64,000 nt of DNA from Adiantum capillus-veneris (GCA_014529385.2 CM043967.1:87965278-88029277); one strand, 5' to 3'. Shown: positions 1 to 12,419, numbered from the stretch's first letter. Made by a program: numbers and translations. Notes: generated by a model from the letters alone, not told the origin.

Positions 1-21
1 TGGAAGGACTTGTAGTGTTTA

Positions 22-693
22 CTACCATTTGTCCCTTCTTCTTTGTCGTTTGGCAAGCAGTGAGACAGCACCTTCAACCTCATTCCAGTCGGTCTTTAGT
101 CCTTGCTTAGCATCTTTATCTTCAAGAAGAAGCTCCAAATTTTCTTGAAACTCTTTATCTACAGCCTGTAAGAAAAGATATGTCTTCTCTGCATCTATTG
201 TGGCCCTTCCTGTCCTAGTGAGTTGTGCATAGCGCCGCTCAAATTCCCTAAGTAGCTATGTTATTGATAGTCCTTGCTTTGGCTTGACTACCCATTCTAA
301 GAATGTCCTTTTGGTCACTCTCTCAGAGTCCTCCATGAAATATTCCTCCTTTAAAGCTACTTTGAGTTCTTCCCAATTTCTCCCATGTCCATCTTTAATT
401 CCCCTAACATGTTCTCTAATTTCTGGAGCAACAACTAGCTCAAAGCTTTGAATCATCTCACCTTCTGACACGCGATGCAGCTCCATCTCCTTCACATACT
501 CGCGTAAGTACTTGGCTACATCTTTGCCATTGAATTGATCCATTCTATTGAAGACTGCTTGTATGGACTTCATTGCTGAAATCTCCCTTATTTTGGTGGC
601 ATGTTGTTGTTGCATGAACATTAAAAATTCTTGAAACATTTGCATTGTTGCTGGGTCAAAATTCATACCTTGTTGCTCAACATGATCACCCAT
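22..693 (-). pseudogene. gag: Gypsy-type gag gene, one in-frame stop
   Basis: Gag would form the retrotransposon particle. The ATG at 693 gives a protein beginning MGDHVEQQ. It carries a plant gag-like stretch with FNGKDVAKYLREYVKEMEL and WEELKVALKEEYF. An in-frame TAG at 256-258 interrupts it. The same frame then stays open (LLREFERRYAQL, then FQENLELLLEDKDA) to a stop at 22-24 after LAKRQRRRDK. A single nonsense change therefore separates it from one frame of about 220 residues. No zinc knuckle is seen before the stop, so the rest of gag and pol must lie left of the window. I assign gag from overall resemblance to plant gypsy gag proteins, not from a search. The upstream leader, primer site and LTR fit this reading. 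Confidence 0.6.
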
Positions 694-1586
694 GGTTACC
701 CACAAACTCTCACCCTGGCAGATTACCGTCGGGTTCACCAAAAATATATCGAGAAATTTACGGTCTGGCCAGGAAAGCACCGGGCTTATGGATGTCAGAG
801 TTTGTGAGAGAACTCCAAAAAACTATATGAAGGAGTTAAACCATAGATGCCATGAAGACTAGGGTTTGTAAGGAAGTGCAATCAAAGAAGTCCCACTTTT
901 TCTCTCTTGCACTCACACACACAAAGAAAGAACAAAAAAGAGAATATCAAAACAACACAAAGATGAAAACATCAAGGCTACGGTCATATCGTATCATGGG
1001 TATATGAAAGGGTTAATAGATGAGTTAATGGCATTCAATCTTGGCTGACCGAAAATAGGCTATGAATTGTTCTTTGGAATTGTCATTTTGTGCTTACCAT
1101 AATATATATATTTTGTCTAGTGATTGGGATTAATTGTGTGTACAAATCCTCTTGGTTCATAGCAAGATAACTACGCTTATATCAAAGGAAAAGATATAGT
1201 CTATGAGAGGTAGTATGATGGGATCCGATGATAGAAGTATTGCATTAAGCCTTTATGGGCCAAAGAGAAACACTATACGTTGTTGAAAGTGTATTTTACG
1301 GCTAATCCATATGTTAATTTTAATAGATCGTACAGAGTGAAAGCGATAGAAATTATCATCATGTGGATTATTCATCTAGGATAACTCTAGTATGTGAAAA
1401 ATGTTGATATGAAAGAAGAAAAGGGAATAGAAGAGAAGAGAGTTTCCCTCCGAAGCCCTATTCTTGCCTGTAGGCAATAAGGATACTGTGGAGAGAGATG
1501 TACCTGTAGCAACGAGAACCTAAAATTTGTAGAGAGGATGAATTACTAAGAGTGAGAGAGATAGGTATGTTTAAGGATATGAGATT

Positions 1587-1622
<36 letters not shown>

Positions 1623-1690
1623 GATTAGAGATAAAAAAGAAAACAACAAGAAATCAAGAAAACATCAATGTCGAACACATCTTACTTGAC
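694..1690 (-). other. 5' leader of the left-end gypsy element
   Basis: This lies between the primer binding site and gag of the left-end element and has no credible ORF. On the plus strand, 1200-1330 holds a module (agaggtag, a gggcca-like stretch, then atacgttgttgaaa) that recurs at 43262-43390 and more weakly at 43510-43620, in the leader of the 14.9-kb Tat element. An AT microsatellite lies at 1588-1618. The rest is unassigned. Confidence 0.4.
1588..1618. repeat. (AT)n microsatellite
   Basis: About fifteen AT units in the leader of the left-end element. The short ORF overlapping it is an artefact of the repeat. Confidence 0.95.
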
Positions 1691-1706
1691 AAACCCTTCG
1701 GCACCA
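1691..1706 (-). other. Putative primer binding site
   Basis: On the minus strand this reads TGGTGCCGAAGGGTTT, starting 4 nt after a candidate LTR end (CCATCA). TGG at the start matches priming by a tRNA ending in CCA. It resembles, over its first seven bases, the TGGTGCCCCCACGG site of the two Tat-type elements in this window. I cannot name the tRNA. Confidence 0.5.
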
Positions 1707-1710
1707 TTAT

Positions 1711-2230
1711 TGATGGAGAGAGAAGAAGAGGGGAGAATTCAACATTGATTGATATGCCAAGTCCAAGACCTTCTTTGATTAGAGTTGATCTTCCAAGGAT
1801 AGTGTGCAAGAATGGCTAGTCTTCCTCTAGGAGAAAGTGTAGGTTTAGGCTTATGTTGATGGCTAAGTACAATTTGACATTACTACTCACTCCCTCATGA
1901 ATTCCTCTCATCAATGGCTTGAATGCTTGAGTAGTTTTCAAGGAAGAAGAGGTCCCTTTTTATAGGTGAAGGGAACCCCCAAGGGTTTACACAAGAAGAG
2001 AAGAGCTAGTGCAAACAGAAACTGGAAAAGTTGGAAATGAGTTTTCCCTACATGATGTGGGCAGACTGGGGTCTAGTATGTTGATCATATCTCCTCAACC
2101 GTTGGCTCCAAATAAAAAAGTAAAAATATGGGCAAAAACGTCATCTCATTGCCTACGACTTCCTTTTTATATGCATTTTCCAATTCGGATTGGAACCTTG
2201 TGTAAAAAAATCATCAAATAGGGTACAGTT
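1711..2230 (-). mobile_element. 5' LTR (inner part) of the left-end gypsy element
   Basis: The inner (U5) end is placed at 1711, where the minus strand reads ...CTCTCCATCA before the primer site. A minus-strand TATA box lies at 1956-1965. The outer boundary cannot be fixed because the second LTR lies outside the window; 2230 is only the limit to which I carry it. Confidence 0.45.
1956..1965 (-). promoter_or_regulatory. TATA box in LTR
   Basis: On the minus strand this reads CTATAAAAAG, about 245 bp before the LTR end. That fits an LTR promoter driving the minus-strand gag. Confidence 0.5.
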
Positions 2231-2815
2231 TTGGCAGCAAAAGTCTTCTTGTGGTCCCCTTAGCCTAGACTTTTATTTGATTCCAATAGAAACCTCATGC
2301 CATATTAAAGCATGACATTTCTCCTTGACAAAGTTTTGTAATCATGCTTACAATAATGCATTAAAATAAGTGTATCTTTGAAATCATGTCACCTAGTGTC
2401 CCACTAGGATTTGATTCCATCCTAGTAGCTATTAAAAAGAAATATAACAAAAATATGAAAAATACATAGAATATATATAGATTGGAAATTACCCTAGATA
2501 TAGGATCTAGATAGGGTGTGAGATAATAATGAGATGGTAGAAATAAATAATCAATGCTTTTTGTCCCAAGTTAAAGAGGCAGAGCTATTGACGTTTTTCC
2601 CATAGTACTTTTTAATGGTAAAGTAAGAATATGTTACCCTTGACATAAATAATAGGATGAGATAGAAAGCATATTATTATACTTAAATATGTATATGTAC
2701 ATTATAATAAATATAACTATGTATCTACAAAGTTACAAGATAACTCTTGTAGCATGCGTTCCCACTATGTACGTGTCATAGCACGACACCGCATCTTGAA
2801 TTTGAAACCAAACAA
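2231..2815. other. AT-rich stretch, nothing assigned
   Basis: Mostly AT-rich sequence without a coding frame. It may include the outer part of the left-end LTR. I see no clear repeat or RNA gene. Confidence 0.5.
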
Positions 2816-4260
2816 ATGGAGATGTGCAGAAAGCTCACAGAAACTGCTAAAGCTCGGATACAGTTAAAAAGCTTGAAAGCTCCTGAGCTAGTAATGCATA
2901 CACTAAAAAAGGAAAACAACAGAGTGCTTGAGGAAACTAAAACATGTAAACAACTTAAAATCCAAGGATTCTATGACGGTTGTGGAAGGGATCATCTTCT
3001 CATAGATTCTCCTAAGAATCTAGACAACAAAATCAAACCTATGAAAATAGACAAGGAATAGCCATTGGCTACCAGGGTTATTGCGAACACAACGGATGAG
3101 GCTAAATCCCTGGAGATGCCATAAATTCTTGAAGTAGACGAGCCGTGGCTATAATCGTTGTGGATGATATTCACAAAAAGAAAAGACGAAAGAGCCATGA
3201 TGCTATCAGCACCAATCCATGAAATCAACATGGACCTTGAGATCTATCCGAGAGATATTTAGTTGTTGTATGGTGATGCAGGTACGGAGGTATCCGTAGA
3301 GATTAAATTGGCGACAATAAAAACTTTATCGTCCTTTATAGGAGAATATAATACAAAATTTGAAGTGAGAATTGTGCCATCACAATGGAATTCTATTCCA
3401 CAGGTGGCGGGTACAAAGGGCTTACATGATCTAATGTCTTCTCTTATAAGATGCACAATTACTCTTGCAAAACTTCTAAAAATCAAAGCATATTTGTGGG
3501 GACAAATGAGCAAGAATCTGGAAAAGATAGGATTGAAGATCCATCCAAAAGATAACCTTGTAGATGAAATTAACAAAACAAATCATCTTAGGAAACCTAA
3601 AGCAGAAACCTATCCCAGTGAATAAGGTGGGCAATTATTACAAGGGAAAAGAAGGGAATGCCACCTTACCTCTATAATACAAAGGAGTAAAGACAATAGC
3701 AATACTTCACAAGGGGGCCAGAGTAGCCATCACTACAAAAGAAATCTCGGAGAAATGGGAAAGACCAGCTCTCAAGAAAACGTGCGTGAAATTGAAACTA
3801 ATAGGCGAGTATGTGGAGAAACCCTTAAGAATGTTGGAACTAGTAATTGTATCCTCATGCTGGATAGAATATGAACATATCTTTACTATAGTAGATCTCA
3901 AAAAAGGCAACAATTTTGAAGTTATTTTGGGGTGACCCTTTATTCACATCAACTCAAGATGGTTCAAGATTGGAGCTATGACCATCTCTACTTAGACAAA
4001 AGGGAATCCCAACCACGGTTAATACAAAGGACCATAGTTACAAGGATGTAAACCAAACCCTAATAAAAGACTTTGTTGTCACTACGGATATTGGAACACA
4101 GTTGCATGCTTGGCTAGCGAAGAATGCGTATATTTGGATGTGCAAAGCATCAAAATGTGAGAGCCTAAGAAGGGAGGATTGCATCCTGGAGCACTCAGTA
4201 GAAGATAACTATTACGTGAAGGAACCATTTCTAGAGGAGTTTTTTGAACCCCTTGGATGG
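2816..4260 (+). pseudogene. Decayed gag/protease of an LTR retrotransposon
   Basis: Several short plus-strand frames follow each other and read like remnants of a gag-protease region. Near 2977-3010 the peptide YDGCGRDHLLIDSP resembles a CCHC zinc knuckle in which the first Cys is Tyr and the last is Ser. The frame at 3263-3625 encodes 120 residues I cannot name. Around 3885-3930 the peptide KGNNFEVILG, then a stop, then PF, looks like the ILGRPF motif near the end of retroelement proteases. Frame changes and stops are frequent. The lineage is uncertain, and an unrelated decayed gene cannot be excluded. Confidence 0.35.
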
Positions 4261-4290
4261 TAGAAAGAATTGACAACACTAGTTGTTTGC

Positions 4291-4348
4291 GTAAACAATA
4301 TAACTACTATGATGTTTGTGTAAACGATGTAACTACTACGATGTTTTG
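4291..4348 (+). repeat. 29-bp tandem duplication
   Basis: Two adjacent diverged copies begin gtaaacaat (4291) and gtaaacgat (4320), each continuing aactacta and gatgttt. Confidence 0.7.
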
Positions 4349-4974
4349 CGACAAGGATGGTTATGACATAATGCCCTTTCAAATGGTAACCGCTATCCTG
4401 AACTTAGAAGATATAACAAAAATAACTGAGAAATTAGAGATAATATATTTCAAACAGGTTGTTACAAGACTGGGCACCCTCCTATTGTATGTGGTTAACT
4501 GCAATTGGAATAACTGGCGTAATGGTTAATTATGTGAAATCTAATTGATTTTACTAATAATGAGTTGATGATGATTTGTAGATTGAAATTATGGGAGTTA
4601 AAGAGGAGACGCTGGCAAATAATAACCCTCTCAGTCATTTTATCTTTGCACAGTATTTTAGACTATGGCTGCTTGTAAATAACTCTGGTGAAAACTCACC
4701 CTTACGGGAAATGCAATAAGTGATGTGCTCCACTCAAGTACTAAAGTGGACTAGATGTAAAAGGGGCCTCTAATTTTGGCATCCAAAAACTCAAATAATG
4801 AATTAAATACTAAACTCCACAAGAAGGGGTGTCATGGAGTTTGGGGCTATGATTTTAGGCCATTCACTTGCAAGATTCTTTGCTCTTCTCTCTTAGATTA
4901 TGTTAAATCATGTTGTGTACCCTCTAATTATGTCTATATCTCCTGTAATGGAAATGGTCTATGAACTTTGAGAA

Positions 4975-5662
4975 TAGCGGAATTAAGAGAATTAGAGTGA
5001 GCATTTTTGTGAGATTACTTTGAGAACATAGAGGGTGAACTTAATTGATGGTATCGACATAAACATAGTACTTAATTAACTTGGCATGAAGAATACTTTT
5101 TCAAGAGAGAGTATTAGAGAACATGACAAAAGCTGAAGACCAGATTTACATGGAGCCGGTCCTCCTCCATAAGGCTTTTGTATTATAGATTCTCCCCTTT
5201 ATAAAGACTTGGTACAATACAATTTTTGTGTTCCTTGTGACCTTGGTGATGCTATAATGATGGAAAGCTTCATGCATCACGAGCATAACATAAAATTTGT
5301 AAAAGCATTAACCATCCCCCGGCCTCAGTCCCAAGGCCTCAAACACCTTCGAAGGTGGATAGAGCTAGCGGGGAATGAGGGTAGGGAAGAGGAAGAAGAA
5401 GCATTCCATAGAAGAAAGAAATAGTTCCTCACTTATCATCATTCTTCTTGCTTAGCATATCATAATAGCATGGTAATGAAAATGAAGAAGATGGCAAGCT
5501 TAAGAATTAAAGCATGACTCTTGGTTGGATTTGCTTTCCATAGCCAAGAGTGTTGGTGTAGGCTTTCAACTTCTCAACAATCTTGGAGAAGGAGATGGAG
5601 CTCTTATGCTTTGCACTTCACACCATGAGAGAGTGTGTGTGTGGGTGTGGGAGAGTATACCA
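4975..5662 (+). repeat. Dispersed repeat R2, copy 1
   Basis: About 690 bp matches 48950-49642 in the same orientation. Shared blocks include ggagccggtcc, ttgtgttccttgtgacct, ggaaagcttcatgcatca and agccaagagtgttggtgta. Both copies end with a GT-rich run and gggagagtatacc. No conserved frame is evident. It may be part of an LTR or a non-autonomous element; the sequence does not decide. Confidence 0.75.
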
Positions 5663-5679
5663 CCTCTCATGCTTAGTCC

Positions 5680-5681
<2 letters not shown>

Positions 5682-5759
<78 letters not shown>
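5682..5759. repeat. (CT)n microsatellite
   Basis: About 39 CT units lie directly after R2 copy 1. ORFs reading Leu-Ser repeats here are artefacts. Confidence 0.97.
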
Positions 5760-5763
<4 letters not shown>

Positions 5764-5900
5764 GAATTATATCATTTGGACATGTGTCCTCTTTTTTCCT
5801 CTTTGAGAGAAGGAACTTAATTATTTATTTTTATGCATCTAAATTCTCATTGATTCAAGCACATCATGAGGGCAAATGGGAAGGATCTTGACATGTGTCT

Positions 5901-6040
5901 TTTATGCTTCTTAAGATATCATGTTTGAATTGAACACTTCAAGCACCTTAGTCATTCAAGCATGCAAATTGTTTATGCCTCTTGAGAGATTATGTTTGAA
6001 TTGAACACTTCAATAACCTTAGTCATTTAAGCATGAGAAG
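5901..6040 (+). repeat. 71-bp tandem duplication
   Basis: Two adjacent units (5901 and 5972) share atgtttgaattgaacacttc followed by ccttagtcatt and aagcatg. Just downstream, 6099-6119 is a palindrome: an 8-bp stem CACAAGCA/TGCTTGTG with a 5-nt loop. Confidence 0.7.
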
Positions 6041-6287
6041 CACCTCAAGCTTGAGCAAGGTTCCCACAAACACCTTAAGCACTTTAGTTAGCAAGTACCA
6101 CAAGCACCTCATGCTTGTGTAGGATTCCCACCTCAAGGTCAGCCCTACTTGCCTAAGGTAAAGGACTTTTTAACACGAACTTTCGGAGGTCTTTAATGAA
6201 GCTAACCCTAAGGTCTTTAAGCTCCATTAGGTAGCATTTCTTTTTAACTGACCATCTCTCATTTGGACCCCTTTAACCTTGGCCTCC

Positions 6288-6451
6288 TGTTGAGACAGAT
6301 CCATAAGCATATGTCTATATTCTAACCCTTGTTCCTGTTTATTATCCCACATTAAATGATCAGTTTAATATGAGAAAAACATTTAAGTTGGTTAGATATG
6401 AGATTTTATGACATCTCTTACAATATCTTACACTCTCTCTTTATCAAATAT

Positions 6452-6540
<89 letters not shown>

Positions 6541-6652
6541 TCTAGTCTAGGTGTGTGTGTACTTGGATTTGGAGGAGAAGGTGACAAGTTGATGGTCATG
6601 TCTATGAGGAATCGTTGAATCATCCAAGCAATCGATCTCCCCAACAGAAACA
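6288..6652 (+). mobile_element. Candidate 5' LTR of a plus-strand gypsy element
   Basis: The right end (...gaaaca at 6652) lies 1 nt before an initiator-Met type primer site, so it is well placed. The left end is proposed at TGTTGAGACAG (6288), giving TG...CA ends and about 365 bp. It contains the GT tract at 6456-6538. No partner LTR is in the window, so the start is a guess. Confidence 0.5.
6456..6538. repeat. (GT)n microsatellite
   Basis: About 41 GT units inside the candidate LTR at 6288-6652. Confidence 0.97.
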
Positions 6653-6653
6653 G

Positions 6654-6665
6654 TGGTATCAGAGC
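6654..6665 (+). other. Primer binding site, initiator-Met tRNA type
   Basis: The sequence is TGGTATCAGAGC, the standard plant LTR-retrotransposon site complementary to the 3' end of initiator tRNA-Met. It defines the end of the preceding LTR and plus-strand polarity. Confidence 0.85.
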
Positions 6666-7039
6666 GTCGGGTTTGAGAAATTCAACAATTGATATCAAAT
6701 TTGAAGGATCGATTTTTGAAAATTCAAATTTGAATTGGAAAAACAAGTTTTAATTGGTAATTATCCGGCAAATCAACCATTCAATCGCGCTTTCAGGTCG
6801 ACAAAATTTGGTCTGTCAAGCTTTTAATTGAAATTCAAGGGCTAAATGGGTGGATTGTGAAGGCAACCAGGCGAGAATTAAAGAAAGAAGAGCTTTTGAG
6901 GATCTTGAAGAAAAACTAAACAAGCGGTCAATCCATCAAAGAGATTTGAATGAGATTTAGAAGGGTTTGTACTAGACATTATTAAAGAAAAGAGAAACCA
7001 AAAAATTTCCAACCAATGTCTTGCTCAAAACTATAATGG

Positions 7040-7415
7040 TAACAAAAGGTGAAGTGTTTTAAATATTTCTAGTATGGTCACATTGCATATAAGTGCCCAA
7101 ATGGTCCTACTAAGAGCAATGACCAATCCAATGGAGTCGTGAGAAATCCAAACCAAAGACCTTTCAAGAACGACCGCCCCAACGGTGCTACAATTAACCT
7201 CATCAAAGATGCTAATCCCAACAACAATGAAGTGGAAGCTAATTACGGCGAGGGATATGATCATGAGTATGATCACGATGACAACCCATCTTTAGGTGCT
7301 CCTATATCTCCTCACACTTTGTTTAAAGCACAAGACATAGTCAAGGGTGAAAGTGTCACCATTCTTTTAGACGATGGCAGTATCCATGATTTTATTTCTA
7401 CACGATTGGCACAAC

Positions 7416-7463
<48 letters not shown>

Positions 7464-8450
7464 TCTTCACGTGGTCAAAATTGTTTTTGATAATTGAAAG
7501 ACCCAAGTCACTGCTGAAGTTTGCATTGGTGCATTTACACAAGCACATACATTTTTGGTAGCACCATTGCATGGTCTTGACATGATTTTAAGAATGTCAT
7601 TCCATCATGAATTTAATCAGACACATACCATATTCCTCACTCATAATAATCAAAATTTCTCCATCCAAGCAACACTAGCACATCAAAAATTTCCACTTCT
7701 TTCTCACACTCAAGCCAAAAGAGCAATCCCAAAACAAGGAAAAACATATCTGGTGTTGGTAAATCAAGTCTCCACTAAAACTGAAACTTCACATAACTCC
7801 TCCCATGATGATTTTCTCTCACAATTTAAGGGTTGTTTCATCATGACCTGCCACACGTTCCAGAAGACCACAAAATAGATATCATATCTGGTAGTGAACC
7901 TCCTTGTAGAGCACCTTACCGTGTAAATCCGACTGCAAACATGGCGATACAAATTCCACTCACTGACTTGCTTGATCGAGGACTTATAAGACCTAGTAGT
8001 TCACCATACAAAGCTCCAGTACTTCTTGTTAAGAATAAAAATGGAACCTTTCGTATGTGATCGACTACAGAGCTTTAAACAAGATCACCATCAAGAATAA
8101 GTTCCATGTTTTTAGAGTGGATGATCTGTTAGACAAACTGAAAGGGGCAAACATTTTCAGCAAAATTGACCTCACATCGGGGTATCATCAAGTCAAAATG
8201 TTTGACCAAGATGTCTACAAAACTGCTTTCAAAACACAAACATGACATTATGAATTTTTTGTCATGCCATTTGGTCTAACAAATGCATCAGTCACATTCA
8301 CATGCATGATAAATAGAATTTTCATTGACCATCAAGATTTTGTGATTGTATTCTTTGACGATATTCTTGTTTTAGATAAATCGGACCAAGACCATAAAGA
8401 GCACTTAACACGTGTATTTGATATGCTTACACACACACACTTGTATCTAA
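7040..8450 (+). pseudogene. pol: Gypsy gag end, protease and RT remnant
   Basis: Only about 375 bp separate the primer site from a damaged zinc knuckle near 7045-7095, so most of gag has been lost. The knuckle reads CFKY, stop, then YGHIAYKCP; the second Cys is changed. Protease follows near 7350-7415 (ILLDDGSIHDFISTRL; the catalytic Asp sits in a DDG context) and runs into a CT tract. RT spans about 7830-8450: GLIRPSSSPYKAPVLLVK, a stop after [32 protein letters not shown], a stop, [10 protein letters not shown] and the catalytic FFDDIL. RT ends abruptly after LYLK at about 8450. RNase H and integrase are missing. Confidence 0.75.
7419..7458. repeat. (CT)n microsatellite inside protease
   Basis: About twenty CT units begin directly after the protease residues LAQQL and stay in frame as Leu-Ser repeats. 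Confidence 0.97.
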
Positions 8451-8455
8451 AACAT

Positions 8456-8467
8456 TGGTATCAAAGC
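8456..8467 (+). other. Primer-binding-site-like sequence
   Basis: TGGTATCAAAGC has one mismatch to the initiator-Met type site. It follows ...tctaaaaca, an LTR-like CA end, exactly where RT homology stops. It may mark the start of another element's leader, or it may be chance. Confidence 0.3.
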
Positions 8468-8520
8468 AAGGTGGAGAGGAGGAGGTAGGGTGGATCCATG
8501 ACAGGGAGGAAGCATGGTTT

Positions 8521-9240
<720 letters not shown>

Positions 9241-9244
9241 AGAC

Positions 9245-9540
9245 CATCAAGGTAAAGCTCCGCCGTATTTTCTACAACTTTGCGATCATGTACAGGCACG
9301 GCGTGCTCTATTTGCGGTGACACTACACCGCGTCAGATGTTGCTAACAAGACCATCCAGAATACGACAACATGGTTCCATCGCTTGAAGAGGGCTTGTCT
9401 GCATTGGAACCTGTGATTGCTGACATTGGGCAAGTTATTCAGCAAGGCTACTCATCAAAGACAATGTTGATGCTCGATTCTAGGTTCATGAAAGCTCGAG
9501 CATCCCGGCCATGTGATCAACACGACAAGTTTATACAGGT
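9245..9540 (+). other. Possible exon-like coding fragment, unknown protein
   Basis: In one frame this reads coherently except for a TAA at 9344-9346: CDHVQARRALFAVTLHRVR, then QDHPEYDNMVPSLEEGLSAL and DSRFMKARASRPCDQHDKF. The frame ends in ..cag/gtaaat at about 9538-9544, a good plant 5' splice-site context. I do not recognise the protein. It could be a captured host exon, a decayed host gene or a chance frame; residue composition looks more protein-like than its neighbours. Evidence is weak. Confidence 0.25.
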
Positions 9541-9671
9541 AAATTATGAGGTAAGCATTCACTTTTACTTGTATTTATCAAAATATTCAAGTACCTGTTG
9601 AATAGTATAATATGCAAGGGCTATGAGTGATGCCGTGTAACTGCGCATGTACTAGATGTGTATATACATCC

Positions 9672-10591
9672 ACAAGCAAGGCTTGTCCGAAGCACGATTT
9701 TTCTCCATCATCAGTACGATCAGGCATGCACGGCATGTCTTTAAAAATTATCGTGCTATGTCTAGGTCAGATGTTTTTAGTCAATCCGAATTTGCATATC
9801 CCTTTCCCATGCTTCCCTGGCCAGCTTGAATCAAGCATGGCTTGAGTATGACATGGTTTTGATGTTTCTAATAGCAAGGCTGTGTATTGCTTAGGAAACT
9901 CGAATCAAGCACGGCTTGAATCCCAACCACTTGTCTCCGAAGCACGGCTTCTCAGCGGTTGACTTTGATGCAAAAGCATAGCAAATTCGCGATGCTTTGG
10001 AATCTCAAGGAGATTGGCACATCCTACTGCTCGACTTGATGCGGGGGGGCATGTTGCTCGGCATGGCCGACTTCGTGTAACTGTTTCTCGAAGCGGAAAG
10101 AGGATGTTTGCCACACAAGACTGGTTACTTTCAGTTGAAATCACTCGACAAGGTTGATGCTTTTTGTCATGATATTTGTGTCTCAACAGCCGACTTCGTC
10201 GTCTAGTATCACAACATTCTTTATGCGAAGCAAGGCTTCAAGCCAGGTATATTGCATGGAAAATTCCCACGTTCGGCTTATGGTATGAGCATACAAACTT
10301 GGAAAAGATTTGGCAAAATGCTTCCAGCTTATTTCATTATGTGACAGACGAGCGTATATGATACAAGGGATGTATATTTACATCCAACAGCTCCCATCCG
10401 TGCAGCAGATATGGCTACGAGCCATTTTAAGAGAGTTTTGTTCCACGGACTTTTGAGTCAACTGGTGACCGCAACAACTAGGTTAGCCAATTTTGTGTTC
10501 TTATTATTTTTCCATGTTTACACTTTACTTGAAAATTACTGTCATTGTGCAAAGAAAAGTGCTTTGGCAATTTTACATGAAGCACGGCTTC
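9672..10591. repeat. Cluster of short palindromes AAGC-NNN-GCTT
   Basis: Six small inverted repeats with a 3-nt loop lie within 920 bp. They are ACAAGC-AAG-GCTTGT (9672), TCAAGC-ATG-GCTTGA (9831), TCAAGC-ACG-GCTTGA (9905), GAAGC-ACG-GCTTC (9939), GAAGC-AAG-GCTTC (10227) and GAAGC-ACG-GCTTC (10579). The surrounding sequence is not tandemly repeated. Function is unknown. Confidence 0.6.
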
Positions 10592-10860
10592 TCCCTTGTG
10601 CCAAGGAACTGCCCAATGACTTGTCATCAAGGGCCGTGGCACACAAGTTTGCAAAAACTGGCAAAATAGGAAATATCACCTCACAGAATTCCTACCAGTT
10701 TAGATTGTGCAAGGCACTTATGGTTTTAGTTCTCACGCTTGAGACCGTTATAGTAGCCAAGGGCTTACGTTTTTGCATGCAAGTCATGCTAAGCAGGTGG
10801 CATGGATTCCACCACTTTATGCATTATGCTTCCGCTATCACACTCGCAACTCTGTAAAGG
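10592..10860. other. Unassigned sequence
   Basis: An open frame of about 148 residues covers 10411-10857, but its peptide is not recognised. It probably arises by chance in decayed sequence. Confidence 0.3.
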
Positions 10861-12419
10861 ACATACTAAGTGATGGATTGTTGAACCTGATGGTTGGTTG
10901 CTATCAACACCCAACAACACTAAAAGGAACCTAAATCTAGGACTTATTTCACAGGCAAAGTGCCATGCTAAGTCATTTTCATACAATCATGACCCTATAA
11001 GGCAGGTAGATCAAGATGTGGTTGTGTTTTTCTATTACCTCTCTCAAAGAGAGAGTCATAGCAGAAACTTGTTGCATGCTTATAGGATACGCTGCACGTT
11101 GGGAATAAGATGCACACGAGCATGGCAATCAACTATACATGTCATAGTCGTTCAAGGAAAGTTCCACAACCCAGCATGGTTAAGATGCTACTCAAATTAG
11201 TCTTCATCAGTTCGTCCATTGAACACTCATTTGCACAAGGGCTATGAGCCACACATGATACGAGCCATTGTCATGCCAAGGGTAAGACCTAACTATTGGC
11301 ATTCTTTGGGTGATTGTTTTCAAGAGTGAACAGATCTACCCAAGGAAGTATACATCGACGTTAATGGACGAGCAAGGGTCTTGTCATTCAGGATGTTTAC
11401 AGTGTCATTTTTGCACTACACAGTAGCTGATCTCTACAAGGGAGTATAGATGCAGCAATCAGTTGAGATAGCATGGATGTCCACAAGAGCTAGGCAGTTC
11501 ACTTGTGTGGATTTCTTTCTCTCTCTATAGCACTATGGAGTTTCTATGGACATACTGTTTTGGGGTAAGACCCGACAGGTGATTGCTACATCACCCAACA
11601 GTATTAAGGATCACAGTTTGATCTGCATTGAGGATCACAATTGATCTCTCCCATTTATACTTTCAAGGAAAGAATTCCACAATCTACCACATGGTAGCAG
11701 ACGAATTCAACTTTTCGAGTTGATTCCAATCATTATGTACACGGTTAACTATGTTGGTTACCGTAGCCTGCTAGTTGAGCAGTTTCTACAGACGGTCTTA
11801 CCAAGGGGTTTGACTACGTAGATGTTAACCAAAGGGCTTGGATTGCGCAAGCAACACCCACGGTTTCCAGTGCAAGTTGTATAAATACGCTTGAATTTTT
11901 CAAATCCATGCCAAGGGCATGTTGGAACAGAGTATTTCGGACCGTAGCGTCTACTATACCTTATGCTGTTACGAACCTAGTTGTAGGGTTCGATTTGGCA
12001 CATGTTGTCACATGGGATACAACATGGTCTAGGAACTCAAGGAGTTCAGTTTAGCCAGTGTGGAGCATGATAATGAGGGTCCCTCTCACTCTTGTCGTGG
12101 AGTGTTTGCAGTTACCTCCACACACAAGTACCAGCTCGTAATTGATGGATGTCGCTTTTCTTGATATCCTTGTTTGAGACATATTCCACATGTGGAGAAT
12201 ATGAGTCTCTTGGACTGACACTAGCGTCAACTTTTACCAATGTGTCGCGACAAAGTCCCTAGGTGCTGGTCGCATCCATTGGTTCGACCATTTTAAGCAC
12301 ACAGTATTAGGAGCAATTTCAGTTGGCCAGAAATTGGCGGGTACTAAGTACAAACTTGTTACAATTAAAATTGTTGTGAAACCACCTTAACAGAGGGTCG
12401 TTTCTACATATAGCTAAGT

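Noticed and set aside
3259-3625. Overlapping ORFs on both strands of similar length
   Set aside because: Only the plus-strand frame fits the surrounding decayed gag/protease direction; the minus-strand one is a shadow.
9672-10591. CRISPR-like array
   Set aside because: The short palindromes are irregularly spaced with no direct-repeat/spacer structure, and the genome is a plant's.
11269-11286. Second start of the 208-bp gypsy LTR (tgtcatgccaagggta)
   Set aside because: Only about 17 bp match before the similarity ends; a full LTR is not present.
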